Shown piece after piece: positions 34,765 to 46,300 of a stretch of 64,000 nucleotides of DNA. Both the position numbers and the translations under genes were made by a program. Under the pieces are notes generated by a model that searched no databases, had not been told where the DNA came from, and saw nothing but the letters and a program-made list of their open reading frames with translations. This DNA is from Buddleja alternifolia (lineage: Eukaryota > Streptophyta > Magnoliopsida > Lamiales > Scrophulariaceae). Position 1 is the first letter of the stretch, and each line of letters starts with the position of its first letter. The DNA is taken from NCBI GenBank assembly GCA_019426215.1, contig CM033408.1:7691077-7755076 (forward strand). Direction: 5' to 3'.

Positions 34765-34925
34765 TGTTAAATAAGGATATTATTTTAGTTGTATATTTGT
34801 ATTAGGTTTCTTTGTATATTATTTCCTTGTTTGCTAAGTTAGAGTTTTTATTGTATTCTCTCTTGTAATTATAAATACTTTGAGTAGTAATACAATTTTT
34901 CCTACGGTGTTTTACTACTCTAACA
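34765..34925 (+). repeat. 5' LTR of the deleted Copia element
   Basis: 161 bp; differs from the right LTR by about nine substitutions (by eye). It contains the TATA-like ATTATAAATACTTTG. Confidence 0.92.
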
Positions 34926-35118
34926 TGGTATCAGCCTAAACACGGATTCTCTATTCCATCGATCCGTCCTCTCTTCCGTCTCCTTCAAGTCGTCTTCCTC
35001 GCGACGCGCCTCTCTTCACTAAATCAGCCGTCACCGTCGGTCGCCACTCTTTCGATAAGTTCTGTTCGATTATTTCTTCTTCCCTGTTCTCTGTATTCTT
35101 TGTTATTTTATCGTTATT

Positions 35119-36885
35119 ATGGAAAATCCATCTCCTCAATCCGGAGATTACCATTTTTTTACTATTGATGATGATCCACCATCTCTTCTTAACCTTTTCG
35201 CCCGTCCTCGTTCTAACACCACTCATTTGGCTCTACCACCTGAAGCGCCGCCACCCGTTTCACCACCGCCTCCTCACTCTGATCCTTCATCTCCCGTCGC
35301 TCCCTCTGGCTAGACTATGACCACTCGCTCCAAGGATGGCATCTTTCTCCCTCGTCAGTTCCTTAACCTTTCTGCTCTCTCTGATATCTCTCCTCTTCCT
35401 CGTTCTCACACCTAAGCCGTTTGTGACCCTCATCGAAAGACGATAATGGATGATGAACTTTCTGCCCTCCATGCCGACGGTACATGGGATCTCCTGCCTC
35501 CTTCTCCTCATGTTAATCTCGTAGGTTCTAAGTGGATTTTTCGTCACAAGTTTTGATCTGATGGTACTCTTGAGTGTTATAAAGCTCGTCTCGTTGCTCA
35601 AGGTTTCTCTCAACAACCTGGCTTAGACTATGATGAAACATTTAGCCCTGTTGTCAAACTTGCTATTATTCACAGCATTCTTAGTCTTGCCGTCTCTCGC
35701 TCTTGGCCCCTCCATCAACTTGATGTTAAAAATGCATTACTGCATGGTCATCTCTCTGAAGCAGTCTTTATGAAACAACCTCCTAGTTTTGTAAATCCTC
35801 AGTTTTCTAATCATGTATGTCATCTCAAGAAGGCTCTTTACGATCTCAAACAAGCTCTTCGCGCTTGGTACCAGCGGTTTGCGTCTTTTCTCACGTCTCT
35901 CCGTTTTATTGGCAGTAAAGCCGACACCTCTCTCTTCATTCTTTGTCAGGGTTCCCATCTTGCTTACCTTCTGCTTTATGTCGACGATATTGTTCTCATG
36001 GACTTCTTCTTTGTCCTTACTTTCTTCTCTCACTCGGTTTCTCTCTTCTGAGTTTGCTATGACTGATCTTGGTCCTTTTCATTATTTTCTCGGTATTTCT
36101 GTCACCCAGTCTTCGTCTGGTCTATTTCTTTCTCAATCTAAATTTGCTAGTGAAATTATCGAACATGCAACCATGTCTAGTTGTAATCCATGCGCTACAC
36201 CTGTTAATACTAAAGCCAAACTTCCCTCGATCGGTCACCCTGTCTCTGATCCCACTCTTTACCGTAGTCTCGCAGGTGCTCTCCAATATCTCACTATCAC
36301 TCGTCCTGATATCTCTTATAATGTGCAACAAATTTGTCTTTTTATGCATGATCCTCGTGAGCCTCATTTCCATGCTCTTAAACGTATCCTTCGCTACCTC
36401 AAAGGCTCTCTTTCTTGGTCTGTGCATTAGTCCATCTTCCACTGATCGTCTTATCGCATACTCTGATGCGGATTGGGTAGGTTGTCCAGATACACAGTGT
36501 TCTACATCCGAATATTGTGTATTTCTTGGTGATAATCTCATTTCTTGGTCTTTTAAGCGTCAACCTGTCATTTCTCGTTCTAGTGCCGAAGCTAAATATC
36601 GTGGGGTTGCCAATGCAGTTGCTGAAGCTTCCTGGCTTCGTAATCTTCTCTTTGAATTGCATAGTCCTCTTTCTTTTGCTACTGTCGTCTATTGTGATAA
36701 TATTACTTCTATGTATCTTTCTTCTAATCCAACACCAGAGGACCAAACATATAGAAATTGATATTCACTTTGTGCGAGAAAAGGTTGCCTTAGGGCACGT
36801 CCGCGTTTTATATGTACCATCCGCTCATCAGTTCGCGGATATCTTTACTAAAGGTTTACCGTCACAATTATTTTTTGATTTTTAG
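35119..36885 (+). pseudogene. Copia polyprotein remnant: gag start, RT and RNase H
   Basis: It starts MENPSPQSGDYHFFTIDDDPPS in gag-like position, then a Pro-rich linker, then RT sequence in several frames. Visible motifs are GSKWIFRHKF, YKARLVAQGFSQQ, DYDETFSPVV, QLDVKNALLHG, KALYDLKQA and YVDDIVL (catalytic box). The RNase H part shows YSDADWVGC, SSAEAKYRG and, near the end, KHIEIDIHFVREKV...HQFADIFTKGL. Stops occur at about 35312 (TAG), 35413 and 35552, and frame changes near 36.0, 36.43 and 36.75 kb. The Q-L-D-V-K-N replaces the usual K-N/T-A context. It resembles the Ale/Retrofit type by the short LTRs and RNase H end; this is inference. Confidence 0.88.
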
Positions 36886-36930
36886 TCCAGCTTGTGCATT
36901 CGAGATCCTCCTGCTTCAACTGTGGGGGAG

Positions 36931-37091
36931 TGTTAAATAAGGATATTATTGTAGTTGTATATTTGTATTAGGTTTCTTTGTATATTATTTCCTTGTTTGC
37001 TAAGCTAGGGTTTTTATTGTATTCTCTCGTGTAATTATAAATACTTTGAGTAGCAATACAATTTTCCCTACGGGGTTTTACCACTCTAACA
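36931..37091 (+). repeat. 3' LTR of the deleted Copia element
   Basis: 161 bp; same ends as 34765-34925, followed by the TTTCT target duplication. Confidence 0.92.
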
Positions 37092-37131
37092 TTTCTAATT
37101 CTCATTTCCAAGTTGAAAAATGAGTTTTTAA

Positions 37132-37561
37132 GGCTCTGTATGGTTGTGTATTTTAAGTGCATTTTTATTTTCTGGTCATTTTCTGGATTACCAGAAAATG
37201 AAAATGCACACTCCAAGATAAATTCTACAGAAAATACTCAAATTTTAAATTTTGCTACACAATCCCCTATAGAACTACTCATCATTTCATCAATTCAATC
37301 ACTTCATTCTCTCTCTTCATTAATTACATAATTCAATTATCCAACACATTCTCTTTCTTACTTTATCATAAATAAAATATTATTCTAATTTTTTCTCTCA
37401 TCATCATTACATATATAACTAATTCAATCAACTTTATGTCACATCTACATAATTTCTAAACATTTCTCAAAAACACATCCAAATAAACAAAAAAAATTAA
37501 TAATACACATTTTTCAATAAAAACTCAAAATTCATTTTCGAAAACACAACCATACAGAGGC
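37132..37561. mobile_element. PIF/Harbinger-like MITE
   Basis: 430 bp. Ends GGCTCTGTATGGTTGTGT and ACACAACCATACAGAGGC are inverted repeats over 18 bp with one mismatch. The flanking trinucleotide TAA is present on both sides (37129-37131 and 37562-37564), which fits Tourist-type elements. Confidence 0.75.
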
Positions 37562-37656
37562 TAAACTTTTATTGGTTTTTGTGTTAATAAATAAAAATAT
37601 GTTTGAATGAGTTATTTTTTGTTGTTACATTACTCTTTTGCACAGTTTCCATGTAT

Positions 37657-38432
37657 TAGGGGTGTACATAAACCCGCCCAACCCGCCCGAACCGCTCAAC
37701 CCGAGCCGATCCGCCCGAAAATCGCCGGTTTAGAATTATTAAATAATAGTGGTGGGTTGAAAATATTGCAACCCGCCACTTTCGGGTCGGGTGGTGGGTT
37801 TAATAATTGTAACCCGCCTAACCCACAACCCGACCGCTAATCATTTATATTACAAGTATAAGTATATATAGTTGAAGACTAACACTAAATTTTGAAAACT
37901 ATATATGCATATATACTCTCTAATAAGAGTGGTTTATTCATATTCATGCAATATATTTTATTTTTTATTTGAGCAAACAAATTGACTCGTTTGAACACTT
38001 GTTTTCATTTGATTTGAACGAAAAATTTATATGTATATGTATATTTTGATGATAAATTTACAAAAAACATTAATTTTATTAATATTTTAGAGTTTTTCAC
38101 TCATTAGAAATCATGGTAATATGAATTTTATTTGATAACACCACTTATTTGTGTATTTTTTACCAACTCAATTTTTTTTAGTTAAATGTACAAAAAGTAT
38201 AATAATTAATTTCTTACTTACTACTTATAACTAAAATTAAGTTGTAAAAATTATAACTATAATTTGATAACCCGCCAACTCGCCCGTTAAAATATTAAAT
38301 CCGACCGACCCGAACCGCTCGATTTGAAAAGATAATTATGCATTTTCGGTTTGATATTTTGTCAACCCGCACATGTCGGGTCGGGTTAATTTTTTTTGTA
38401 AAACCGCCCGAACCCGACCGTGTACACCCCTA
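37657..38432. mobile_element. hAT MITE of the TAGGGGTGT group with ACCCGCC/CCGAACC arrays
   Basis: 776 bp. Ends TAGGGGTGTACA and TGTACACCCCTA are perfect inverted repeats, and the TSD CCATGTAT is perfect at 37649-37656 and 38433-38440. Subterminal words are AACCCGCCC, CCGAACCG and GGGTCGGGT on both ends, with an AT-rich centre and no ORF. Confidence 0.93.
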
Positions 38433-38486
38433 CCATGTATCTTCTCGTGTCCACGGACAAATGAGATCTTCTATTATAAATTTCGG

Positions 38487-38634
38487 GTTCATTACGTGTC
38501 ACCCAAGTGGATTGTAAAACGTTGGATGATATATGATGATGTCATTATTTCACTTTATGACATCATCATATACATATCCAATGGTTCATATTTACAATTG
38601 GGTGGTACCAAAGTGAGTGACACGAAATAAACCT
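38487..38634. mobile_element. Mutator-like MITE
   Basis: 148 bp. The arms GTTCATTACGTGTCACCC and GTGACACGAAATAAACCT pair, as do GATGATATATGATGATGTCAT and its complement further in. The 9-bp TSD AAATTTCGG is perfect at 38478-38486 and 38635-38643. Confidence 0.75.
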
Positions 38635-39228
38635 AAATTTCGGTTGCATCTTCTTTTGAAGGTGTTAGATAAATGACAAGTGTACAACAAAATAATTCAA
38701 AAAGACACGTGTCATTCACTCAATATTTTACCGAAGATGGAATAGAATTTCCAAGAGGAGATTCCATCTGGTCCGTCGAACCCCAATTATACATCTTCGT
38801 ACATTATTCGTGTCCTGACTTATCAAAGTCTTAAGGTTTTAATCATCTCTTTATTGGCCAAAATTTTCCATGAATAGGATCACAATTCATAATTAATCGA
38901 GAAGGTATTTGGGTAAATTTAGTTGAAACATCAAATAAGCTCTTATATTTTATAAGATGTTTTTAAGGCTTATATGATGGGAAATTCTAACTCGTTCCCC
39001 GGCAACACCCAAGTGCATTCATCTTACTTTTCTTTAAGTGTTTGAATAAAATAAGATCATAAAACTTACAAGATGTAACCGTGTAAGTAATTATAATTAT
39101 GTAACCAAGTTGACGATAAAGAAATTTGTAAGATTTACATAAATAATTTAGGATTCTTAACTTAATTTAAGAAGCGTAATAAGCTCTTTTTTTTTTAATC
39201 AGAAACTTTCATTTATTATGGGCAATAC

Positions 39229-39385
39229 GGATAATATTATGGTAGACTGAAAGTATTACTCCTTGTATCTATCTCTTTCATATACTGAAGTGTATTGTGT
39301 GTGAACCCCGCACACAGTTATATGAATGAGATAGACACGCAAATACACCTTGAATTAACACTCCTAATGTACTATAGAAAAATCC
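39229..39385. mobile_element. Small MITE flanked by TGGGCAATAC
   Basis: 157 bp. Ends GGATAATATTATGGTAGAC and TGTACTATAGAAAAATCC are imperfect inverted repeats, and inner GATACAAGG/GAGATAGA words pair as well. The 10-bp direct repeat TGGGCAATAC lies at 39219-39228 and 39386-39395; a third copy of TATGGGCAATAC occurs at about 39427. Confidence 0.65.
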
Positions 39386-39717
39386 TGGGCAATACCATTG
39401 TCTAGAAAAGCCCCATTTACATATATTATGGGCAATACAATTACTACCTCTAGGTACAAAGAAAAGAAGCTCTTTAACATAGAAAGGGTAAGGTGCTCCG
39501 ATGGCATAGTGCCTTTTTATTAATTTGGTGGGTTAGTGCCAAACAGTATAATTTTATCTACATTTTTGCTTGTGTTAAAGATAAAAGAAAAAGGAAACCC
39601 AGATAGAAGCACCATCCACCTACTTCTAAGTTTACGTTGTGTTTGGACAGAAAGATTTAGTTTGAAGAGTGGAGTTAGAGGAAGGATTTCAAATGCCCAA
39701 TTGGAGTCATTTAAAAT

Positions 39718-40633
39718 CTATGATGCATGGATACAGATATGGCGAATACGGGTACGATATGATACGGGTACGAGATACGCGATTTTTCAAAATTTTAGAA
39801 TACAATACGCCGGGAATACGTCGATATATATACATATAGAGTAAAATTACAAGACAAAAATGAAGTCACATGACCATCCATACTTATAGATGAAGAAGCT
39901 ATTATAATAATTAGTTAATTATTGAACGTATAAAATTTCTATAATCGATAGTCATAATTATTGAAACTTTATTTTACACACCAATTAAGTGGCTTTAAAA
40001 CTTTATCAACCTTTTTCTCGAACAACATTACAAGACAAAAATATAAACATCAATCTATATTATTGCATATTACTAAAAGAGTAAAAATAGAAAAGTATTT
40101 ATTGTTTATACTCAACACAACAACAAAATATTTAACAAAATTGAAAACTATAAACAAATCTCAAAATCTTAATTAACTTACTTGAAGAGTTCTCGAAGAA
40201 CTGAAGGGTGGAATTCGAAAGGAATTTAGAAAACAAAATACTCCAGTTATAAGACAAAGACGGATTTCTATCGCATATTGAGTATTGCAGTTGCAGAGTA
40301 GAAGACGGATGAGGGTTTTCTCCATTCTCGTTTCTATTTTTTTCCAATTAATCGTGGATTTTTTTATAAATTATTATAGTAATAAATTTTTACCTTTGAA
40401 TTTTGAGTTTTGACCCAAAAAGTATTTCATAATATCAAAAAATACCCTTGCCGTATCGGATACTCCACAGATACTTCTAATTGCCATATCGGATACCGTA
40501 TCCAATTTTTTTTATTTTCGAATAGTTCAAAACTGTATCCGGTACGTATCCACCCCATATCCGACCCGTATCCATATCCGGTACGAGCACAATACTGCAC
40601 AGAGTCATTTTTAGGAGTATCCGTGCATCATAG
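39718..40633. mobile_element. hAT-type element (CTATGATGCA family, copy 3)
   Basis: 916 bp, the best-preserved copy. Ends CTATGATGCATGGATAC and GTATCCGTGCATCATAG match at 16 of 17. The TSD TTTAAAAT is perfect at 39710-39717 and 40634-40641. Both ends carry many GGATAC, GGTACGA and GTATCCG words. The interior is AT-rich without a transposase. Confidence 0.93.
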
Positions 40634-41149
40634 TTTAAAATCCATCACAATGATTGAAAAATAACTTAAAATGAGGACCAATGAATTTGAATTCAATTAC
40701 ATTTTGAAATGATCCAAACTCAATGGATTTGTTGATGAATTTGAAATATATGGCTTTCAAATTCCTCCATCCAAACGAGATTTGAGGAGCAGAAATGATC
40801 TACCGAACAAATTCCAAAATGGCTTATTACGAGCAGAAGCAATCTGAACACTCCAAAATCACTTATTACAATAAGCTCAATATCACTTAATAGTAAGTAA
40901 TCCAAACACTGACCTGCACAAGCACGAAGCAACAACTTCAAAGTGATAGAACTAAACAAAGCAGGGGAGGCATATTAGTACAAGATCGAATATCTAGCAT
41001 ACCAAACATGTAAACTTGTCACACTTCTCAAAAACACAAGCTACAGAATCAAGTGAATTCAAAATTGAAAATACCTGTCTTAAAACAGGCAGGCATTTCA
41101 TTAACAAGTTTGCACAGTAACCTAATAAGTTTTGCATGTTTCTAAACAT

Positions 41150-41277
41150 AAAAGACCTCATTGGTAAAATGCTTAATTTAGAAGTTTCATTCTTCCTCAT
41201 CGATGACTTGGGTAAAAGACCTCATTGGTAAAATGCTTAATTTAGAAGTTTCATTCTTCCTCATCGATGACTTGGGT
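41150..41277. repeat. 64-bp tandem duplication across the eL31-C stop codon
   Basis: Two adjacent 64-bp units, 41150-41213 and 41214-41277, each starting AAAAGACCTCATTGG and ending GATGACTTGGGT. They are identical by eye. Copies A and B have one unit. Confidence 0.92.
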
Positions 41278-42712
41278 GCCCAATCCCTTCAAACCTCCAT
41301 CAGGAATTTCAGCAACGGTTACCAAAGAGTAAAGCTCCTCTTTCGCATCTTCATCATCATTTCTCTTTCGTGCAATACGAACACGAATTCTCCTTGGCAC
41401 ACTTCGAATTCCACGGCTCCATATGTGTTTGTTCAACTTGACGTCAACTCTCACATCAGTAGTCCCCATGGCCTTCTGGGCAAACTTCCTTATTTCCTTA
41501 ATGGCATTTGGTGCCTTCTTCTTGAAGGTGCTGCATTCAGATCCATTATTTAGTCAATTACATGTACTTGATGTACCAAACAGCATAATAAAATTCTTAG
41601 ACTATCAAATGTAAATTTTGTTGAAAAAATTATGCCTAGGTTTGAAGATTATACAAACATAAATTCTTGTACTAAAAACTTCCTTGAAACTTGAAAGCAA
41701 GTTTCAGCAAAGTTAACAACTTATCTAGCAATGGCATCGAAGTTATCATCATCAGGAACTTATGGATTTACTTGTGGATCCACAATAATTATGCGATATA
41801 GAACGCACCGCGAGTTAACAATCACCCAGACATTTTAGGCCAAGACTTTTCTAGTAAGTAGGAAATCACCAGTAACAGTAATATGTTCGAGGAAATAGTA
41901 TTATGCAGCTTTAACAAGGGGGTCACAACTAGAAGGCAAAATTTTACCCCCACAAAGTTCAAACATTATTTCATAAACTGGAGCAACAAACTATGAGCTA
42001 TTGCCAATTATTTTCCTCGGACTACAGCAGAAACTCTGATCTTGCTGTGAACTTTGTTCGAGGATTGTCAATAGTGAGTGATACACTTCTATATGATTAT
42101 TTACAAATCGCTTTGGAGTCCAAAATTTCAAAAAGAAAAAATTGAGCTGCTCCAATCAAATTTCACTGCTGGCAGAACTTCAGGATATCAAATTTTTTTC
42201 CACGAATTCATCATTAAAAGTATATAATCATTCATAGATTCGCTCAGTCTTCACTGGCACACAGACATTGATTAAATACAATTAAAAAAAAAAAAACGAG
42301 CACATAACAAACTAAAAAGAGTGCTAGAGATTCAAAAATAAAAAATACACAACTTCAAAACTTGAGTTAGACAGAACAATACACATCCAACCAATGGATT
42401 GTAAAATAAAACATTCAACCGCTAAAATGCAGATACGAATTGAGCGACAAATGAGACTTAATCTCAACAGCACAATGCATAAATGATGAACATAGTATAC
42501 TAAACAATATTTAAATCACAACAAAACACAGACACACATTCATATATACATACAAACACACACACACATATATATGTATGTATATCTGTGTGCGTATACA
42601 GATAGATACAGAGAGAGAGAGAGTACCATCCGTGAAGGCGCTTGTGTAGATTGATGGTGTACTCCCTGGTGACAACCTCTTCTTTCCTCGCCTTACCACC
42701 CTTCTCCACCAT
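41251..42712 (-). CDS. RPL31: 60S ribosomal protein eL31 (L31), copy C
   Basis: Exons 42712-42627 (86 bp) and 41530-41251 (280 bp) give 121 residues. It starts [28 protein letters not shown] (Gly6 where A and B have Ser) and has Thr53 in [10 protein letters not shown]. The intron is 1096 bp, the shortest of the three, and has no MITE. Splice sites are the same as in A and B. A 64-bp direct duplication (41150-41213 and 41214-41277) copies the last eight codons, stop and early 3' UTR, so the mRNA would carry a second coding-end remnant in its 3' UTR. The functional stop is the upstream one at 41251-41253. All residues expected for eL31 are present. Confidence 0.95.
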
Positions 42713-42759
42713 TGTTGCCGCTGACTAAGAGCAAAATGCAAAGCTTTGAGGTCGTTAAG

Positions 42760-42768
42760 AAACCCTAG
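42760..42768 (-). promoter_or_regulatory. Telo-box of eL31 copy C
   Basis: AAACCCTAG (+ strand), 48 bp upstream of the ATG. Two GGCCCAA words farther upstream (42898-42904 and 42943-42949) resemble site II elements that accompany telo-boxes in ribosomal-protein promoters. Confidence 0.7.
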
Positions 42769-43025
42769 ATCCCTGAAGGAACATTTATATTAGCCTTGTA
42801 ATTTTACTTGAACAGTCCTTACTTTCTCTATAATCACGAAACTACCCCCCTCAATATATTAAATTTGCTGCTCAATCAAGCCCTTGCTTTTAGGCAAGGC
42901 CCAATCGAGCTTTAGGGTAATACTGTTTTTTGACTCTTAAAGGCCCAACTTGTAGATATATATCTACTTGTACGAAATTATAGTTCTGGCCTTATTCATT
43001 GGACCCAAATTATAGATACAAAATG

Positions 43026-43167
43026 GAAAATTCTATGCTCGACCGAGACGGTCCAGTTTTGGCCATTGGATCAACAATTGGGGGGGGGGGGGTTATTTAC
43101 TAAATGACCCCTCATTAGGGATTCAATGGCCAAAACTGATTGGTCTCAGTCCAGCATAGAATGGCCC
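43026..43167. mobile_element. Small Mutator-like MITE
   Basis: 142 bp. The arms GAAAATTCTATGCTCGACCG and its imperfect complement near CAGCATAGAATGGCCC pair over about 45 bp including CAGTTTTGGCCATTG. The direct repeat GATACAAAATG (11 bp) is at 43015-43025 and 43168-43178. A run of 14 G lies in the centre (43081-43094). Confidence 0.75.
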
Positions 43168-43179
43168 GATACAAAATGC

Positions 43180-44140
43180 AAAGAGGAAAGATCAATTAGA
43201 ACTTAAAAATAATTAAATTTATTGTGTAATTAATTGAATTTAGGGTATAATTCTGACACTGACTAACTACGTATATCAAATAAGCAGAACCCTTAGATCG
43301 AATAAGAGGGGGCGGCCGCTAAGCTTTATAGAGATGGGCTTTCGTGCTTTGTTCCATCTTAGAACATGTGTAATTAATTAAATTCAAGTTCAATCCAATT
43401 AATAATTAATTAATTACTTTAATCCAATTAAAATTAATCTAATTAATTTAATTCAACTTATAAATTAATTTTCTATTAATTTAACTTATAAATCAATATG
43501 ATTTAATTTATTTATTTAATCCAATTAAATATCTTTAATTAAATCATGTCATCCATTTTGTTAGTCAATCATATCTAATGTGATTTTACCAAAATACCCT
43601 TAGCATGAAAAATATTCATTTTCTTCGCATAGCGCGACTCTCTAGGTTCGATTCAATTGGCAATGGGAGGATTGCAAAGGATAAGGTTGTCACCTAGCCA
43701 GCACCGTGAAACCAACTCGTAACCCAATTGAATACGAGATGAACATGTCATCATGAACCTTGATTACGATTACCATATGTGTATAAACTCTTCACCGACG
43801 TAACCCGATCAAGTAAGAGCCATGGTACGTCAAACTCATAAAACTTGATGTTGTACTCAGTAATCATAATAATGTGAAATTACCAAACTACCCTTAGTAA
43901 CCAACACAAGTTAGTTTATTTTCTTTGGCCAAAGACTTTGTAAGTTCAATCTCTTATAATCGTATAGATCACATACTCGTTTACTGTCGAGACGGTGAAT
44001 CTCATATTGGCAGTTATCTTACAATGTCGAATGCACCATGTGTATCGTACTTCGAGGTTGACCCCACCTATCAATTGATACGGGTCTAACTACTCTGATA
44101 ACATATCTAATACTAGAAGCACATTGTAAATAACTCCTCA
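43180..44140. other. Older repeat-like DNA left of the young Copia element
   Basis: AT-rich with TTAATTAATTAAATTCAA-like words, then more balanced DNA. Together with 54091-54495, which ends CACCTAACA, it reads like an older LTR split by the Copia insertion. Its true left end and TSD were not found, so this is a guess. No ORF. Confidence 0.3.
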
Positions 44141-44145
44141 GGTCT

Positions 44146-46286
44146 TGTTAGGATCGGTATGCCCCCACAAGCGTTGCCGGCGCAACGGAAGAAATAAAGT
44201 ATATAAAACACATATATATCGGCATCCCAAGCTAGGGGGTCAAAGTAATGCACAACAAAAACTAATACGAGTAAAGGGGTTTTAAACCGATTACAAGATT
44301 TGGGGTTTTATTAAGTGGGGGTGTAAAACCACAACACAAGGAAAACCACACAAAAAACTTTGGCTCTCATTTTCGAATCCTCACCTCAACATGGAGGGGT
44401 TCGAATCAAACCACCATAAGCTCCTAAAGCAAGAAGCCTCTACAAGGACACACCTCAATTAAGTTCATACCTTAAGCAAAAGATTGGCTAGATATATGCT
44501 CTAAGGAAATGGAGTCTATGTAGTGAAAGGTGGAAGACAAGAAGAGTTACTAAAAGAAATATCTATGGAAGATAATCTTTTATAACTAATCTTCAAGAAG
44601 AAGTTCTATAGAAGAAAGTCTTCAAGAATCACAAGAGAAGCTAGAAAAATCTAGAGATGAAGAACTAAGCTCTAAGCTTTTTTTTCTTTTTAAGTTTTCA
44701 TCAAGTTTTAAATGAGAGCAAGAACACCTCCTTTTATAGCCACCAATTTTCGGCCATATGGTGTTAGGTGGAGTAGAAGACTTGTTTTTCTTCACCTACC
44801 ACCTCATTCTCACCTACCATTCCATTCTCAACTACCACCACATGTGTAAGAGAATATTTTTCATTTTCTTCTTCATTTAAAAAACATTACAAGTCAAACT
44901 TTGACTAGCTTTGAATTTCACTCTTGTGACTTCATTTAATTAAGTCCAACTTAATTAAAATGACTCCCAAGTCTTCCAAGACTTGTTAATTAAATAATCT
45001 TCATGATTAATTAATAGTAAAATTAGTAGTTTAAATAAATTCCCGGATAATAACAATTTCCGTTAATAATTAATCTCCAAGATTAATTAATAGAATAATT
45101 ATTTTCCCAAGCCTACTAATTAAAATGTCTTCCACTTAATCAATTAATCTCATTAATCAATTTCACTTTAATCCTAAATCGGATTAATATTCACATAGTA
45201 ATTGAACTTTCTTGAGTAAGTGTGTAACCCCATTGTAGGTTCGTTCATGTACTAGTAGTAGGAACACAACCCCGTTGTGCCTTTGCAATTTTCATTGCTA
45301 GATTTAATTACTCCAAGTATTTTAATCCGACCAAGAATTAATTACCGATTAATTCATGGTTCCTACAAATCAAGGTTAGTACTAGCCACGCGCCAAGAAG
45401 ACCTAGCCATGAACGATTATTAGGTGACCTTTCCGCATTACGATTTTCGCATAAGTAAAATCCTTCCATCAAATATCCCGATCGAATCTAGGACTTGGAT
45501 GTCAGTCGAAATCCCAGTAACTCGATTCTATGTATATCGATCTAAGTGACATTGACCAATTTATCAATCAAGCGAGGAAACACTGCTCCTCCTTATTGAT
45601 ACTACTCCGGCCGGAGGTTCCCATGGTCAATACACTGTGAAGTACATAGGATATGCGCCGATGCTAATGATCAGTGACGGATTCTTTCTTGGCACTCACG
45701 CGCCTCCGTACATAACCAGACTGGACCCAATATGCCCCACTTTATGACTCACCTGGAATCGTGTGACAAATCTAAGTACAGTGGGCGATGCACGAGACGA
45801 CCAATGGTGCCTCAAGTCATGAGGACCAATCTTATGCCTACGTAACCGAGGAGATTCCAAATTCGACATTGACTCCAATATGGAATCTCGGCGGGGTTGT
45901 TCAGTTTACTCGATCCCAACGAGAACCCACATACATGCACTGATGTACACCGTATCAGTATCCATGGAATAGGATACACTCTCCAAGAGTGTGCATTGTA
46001 CGTGCAAGTCTTTACGAGTCATTGATATCCCTATCTCAATGATTCTATGACTTGGAACATCTTTAAGACCACAACCTTAGAGACGTATTCCATGATTGGC
46101 ATCCCCGATACCAAACACATCTCATAGGTTAAGAGTGATCTAGGGGACTTTATCTAATTGCATAGAATGATGAGATAAAGAAGAAAATGCCATTTATTAA
46201 ATTACTTGACAAGATACAATATAAGACTGATTAAAGAGTCGGCTACTACGCCCTACAAATGGCGCACCGGGCACCTAACTCTTTCA
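44146..46286 (-). repeat. 3' LTR of the young Copia element
   Basis: 2141 bp. AT-rich in its middle (TTAATTAAGTCC... words) with a GC-richer right part. Its open frames (for example at 45696-45878) are mirrored exactly in the other LTR and are not genes. Confidence 0.95.
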
Positions 46287-46298
46287 ATCTCCCACTTG
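46287..46298 (-). other. Polypurine tract of the young Copia element
   Basis: Reads CAAGTGGGAGAT on the minus strand, directly next to the 3' LTR and 3 bp after the polyprotein stop. Confidence 0.88.
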
Positions 46299-46300
46299 CC

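Larger units (their letters stand above)
34765..37091 (+). mobile_element. Internally deleted Copia retrotransposon
   Basis: 2327 bp. LTRs of 161 bp at 34765-34925 and 36931-37091 begin TGTTAAATAAGG and end CTCTAACA. The TSD TTTCT is at 34760-34764 and 37092-37096. The PBS TGGTATCAG starts at 34926 and a polypurine tract GTGGGGGAG ends at 36930. The interior has a gag-like start joined directly to the end of a linker and an RT/RNase H region; protease and integrase are missing. It has many stops and frame changes, so it is dead. Confidence 0.93.

Noticed and set aside
35119..35313. Independent proline-rich gene
   Set aside because: It lies at the gag position of a Copia element between PBS and RT and is part of that remnant.
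24962..42712. eL31 copies as processed retrocopies
   Set aside because: All keep the intron at the same place with GT/AG ends, and they share promoters and flanks.
45696..45878. 60-residue frame present in both Copia LTRs
   Set aside because: It is identical in the two LTRs (45696-45878 and 53495-53677) simply because the LTRs are duplicates; no family pattern.
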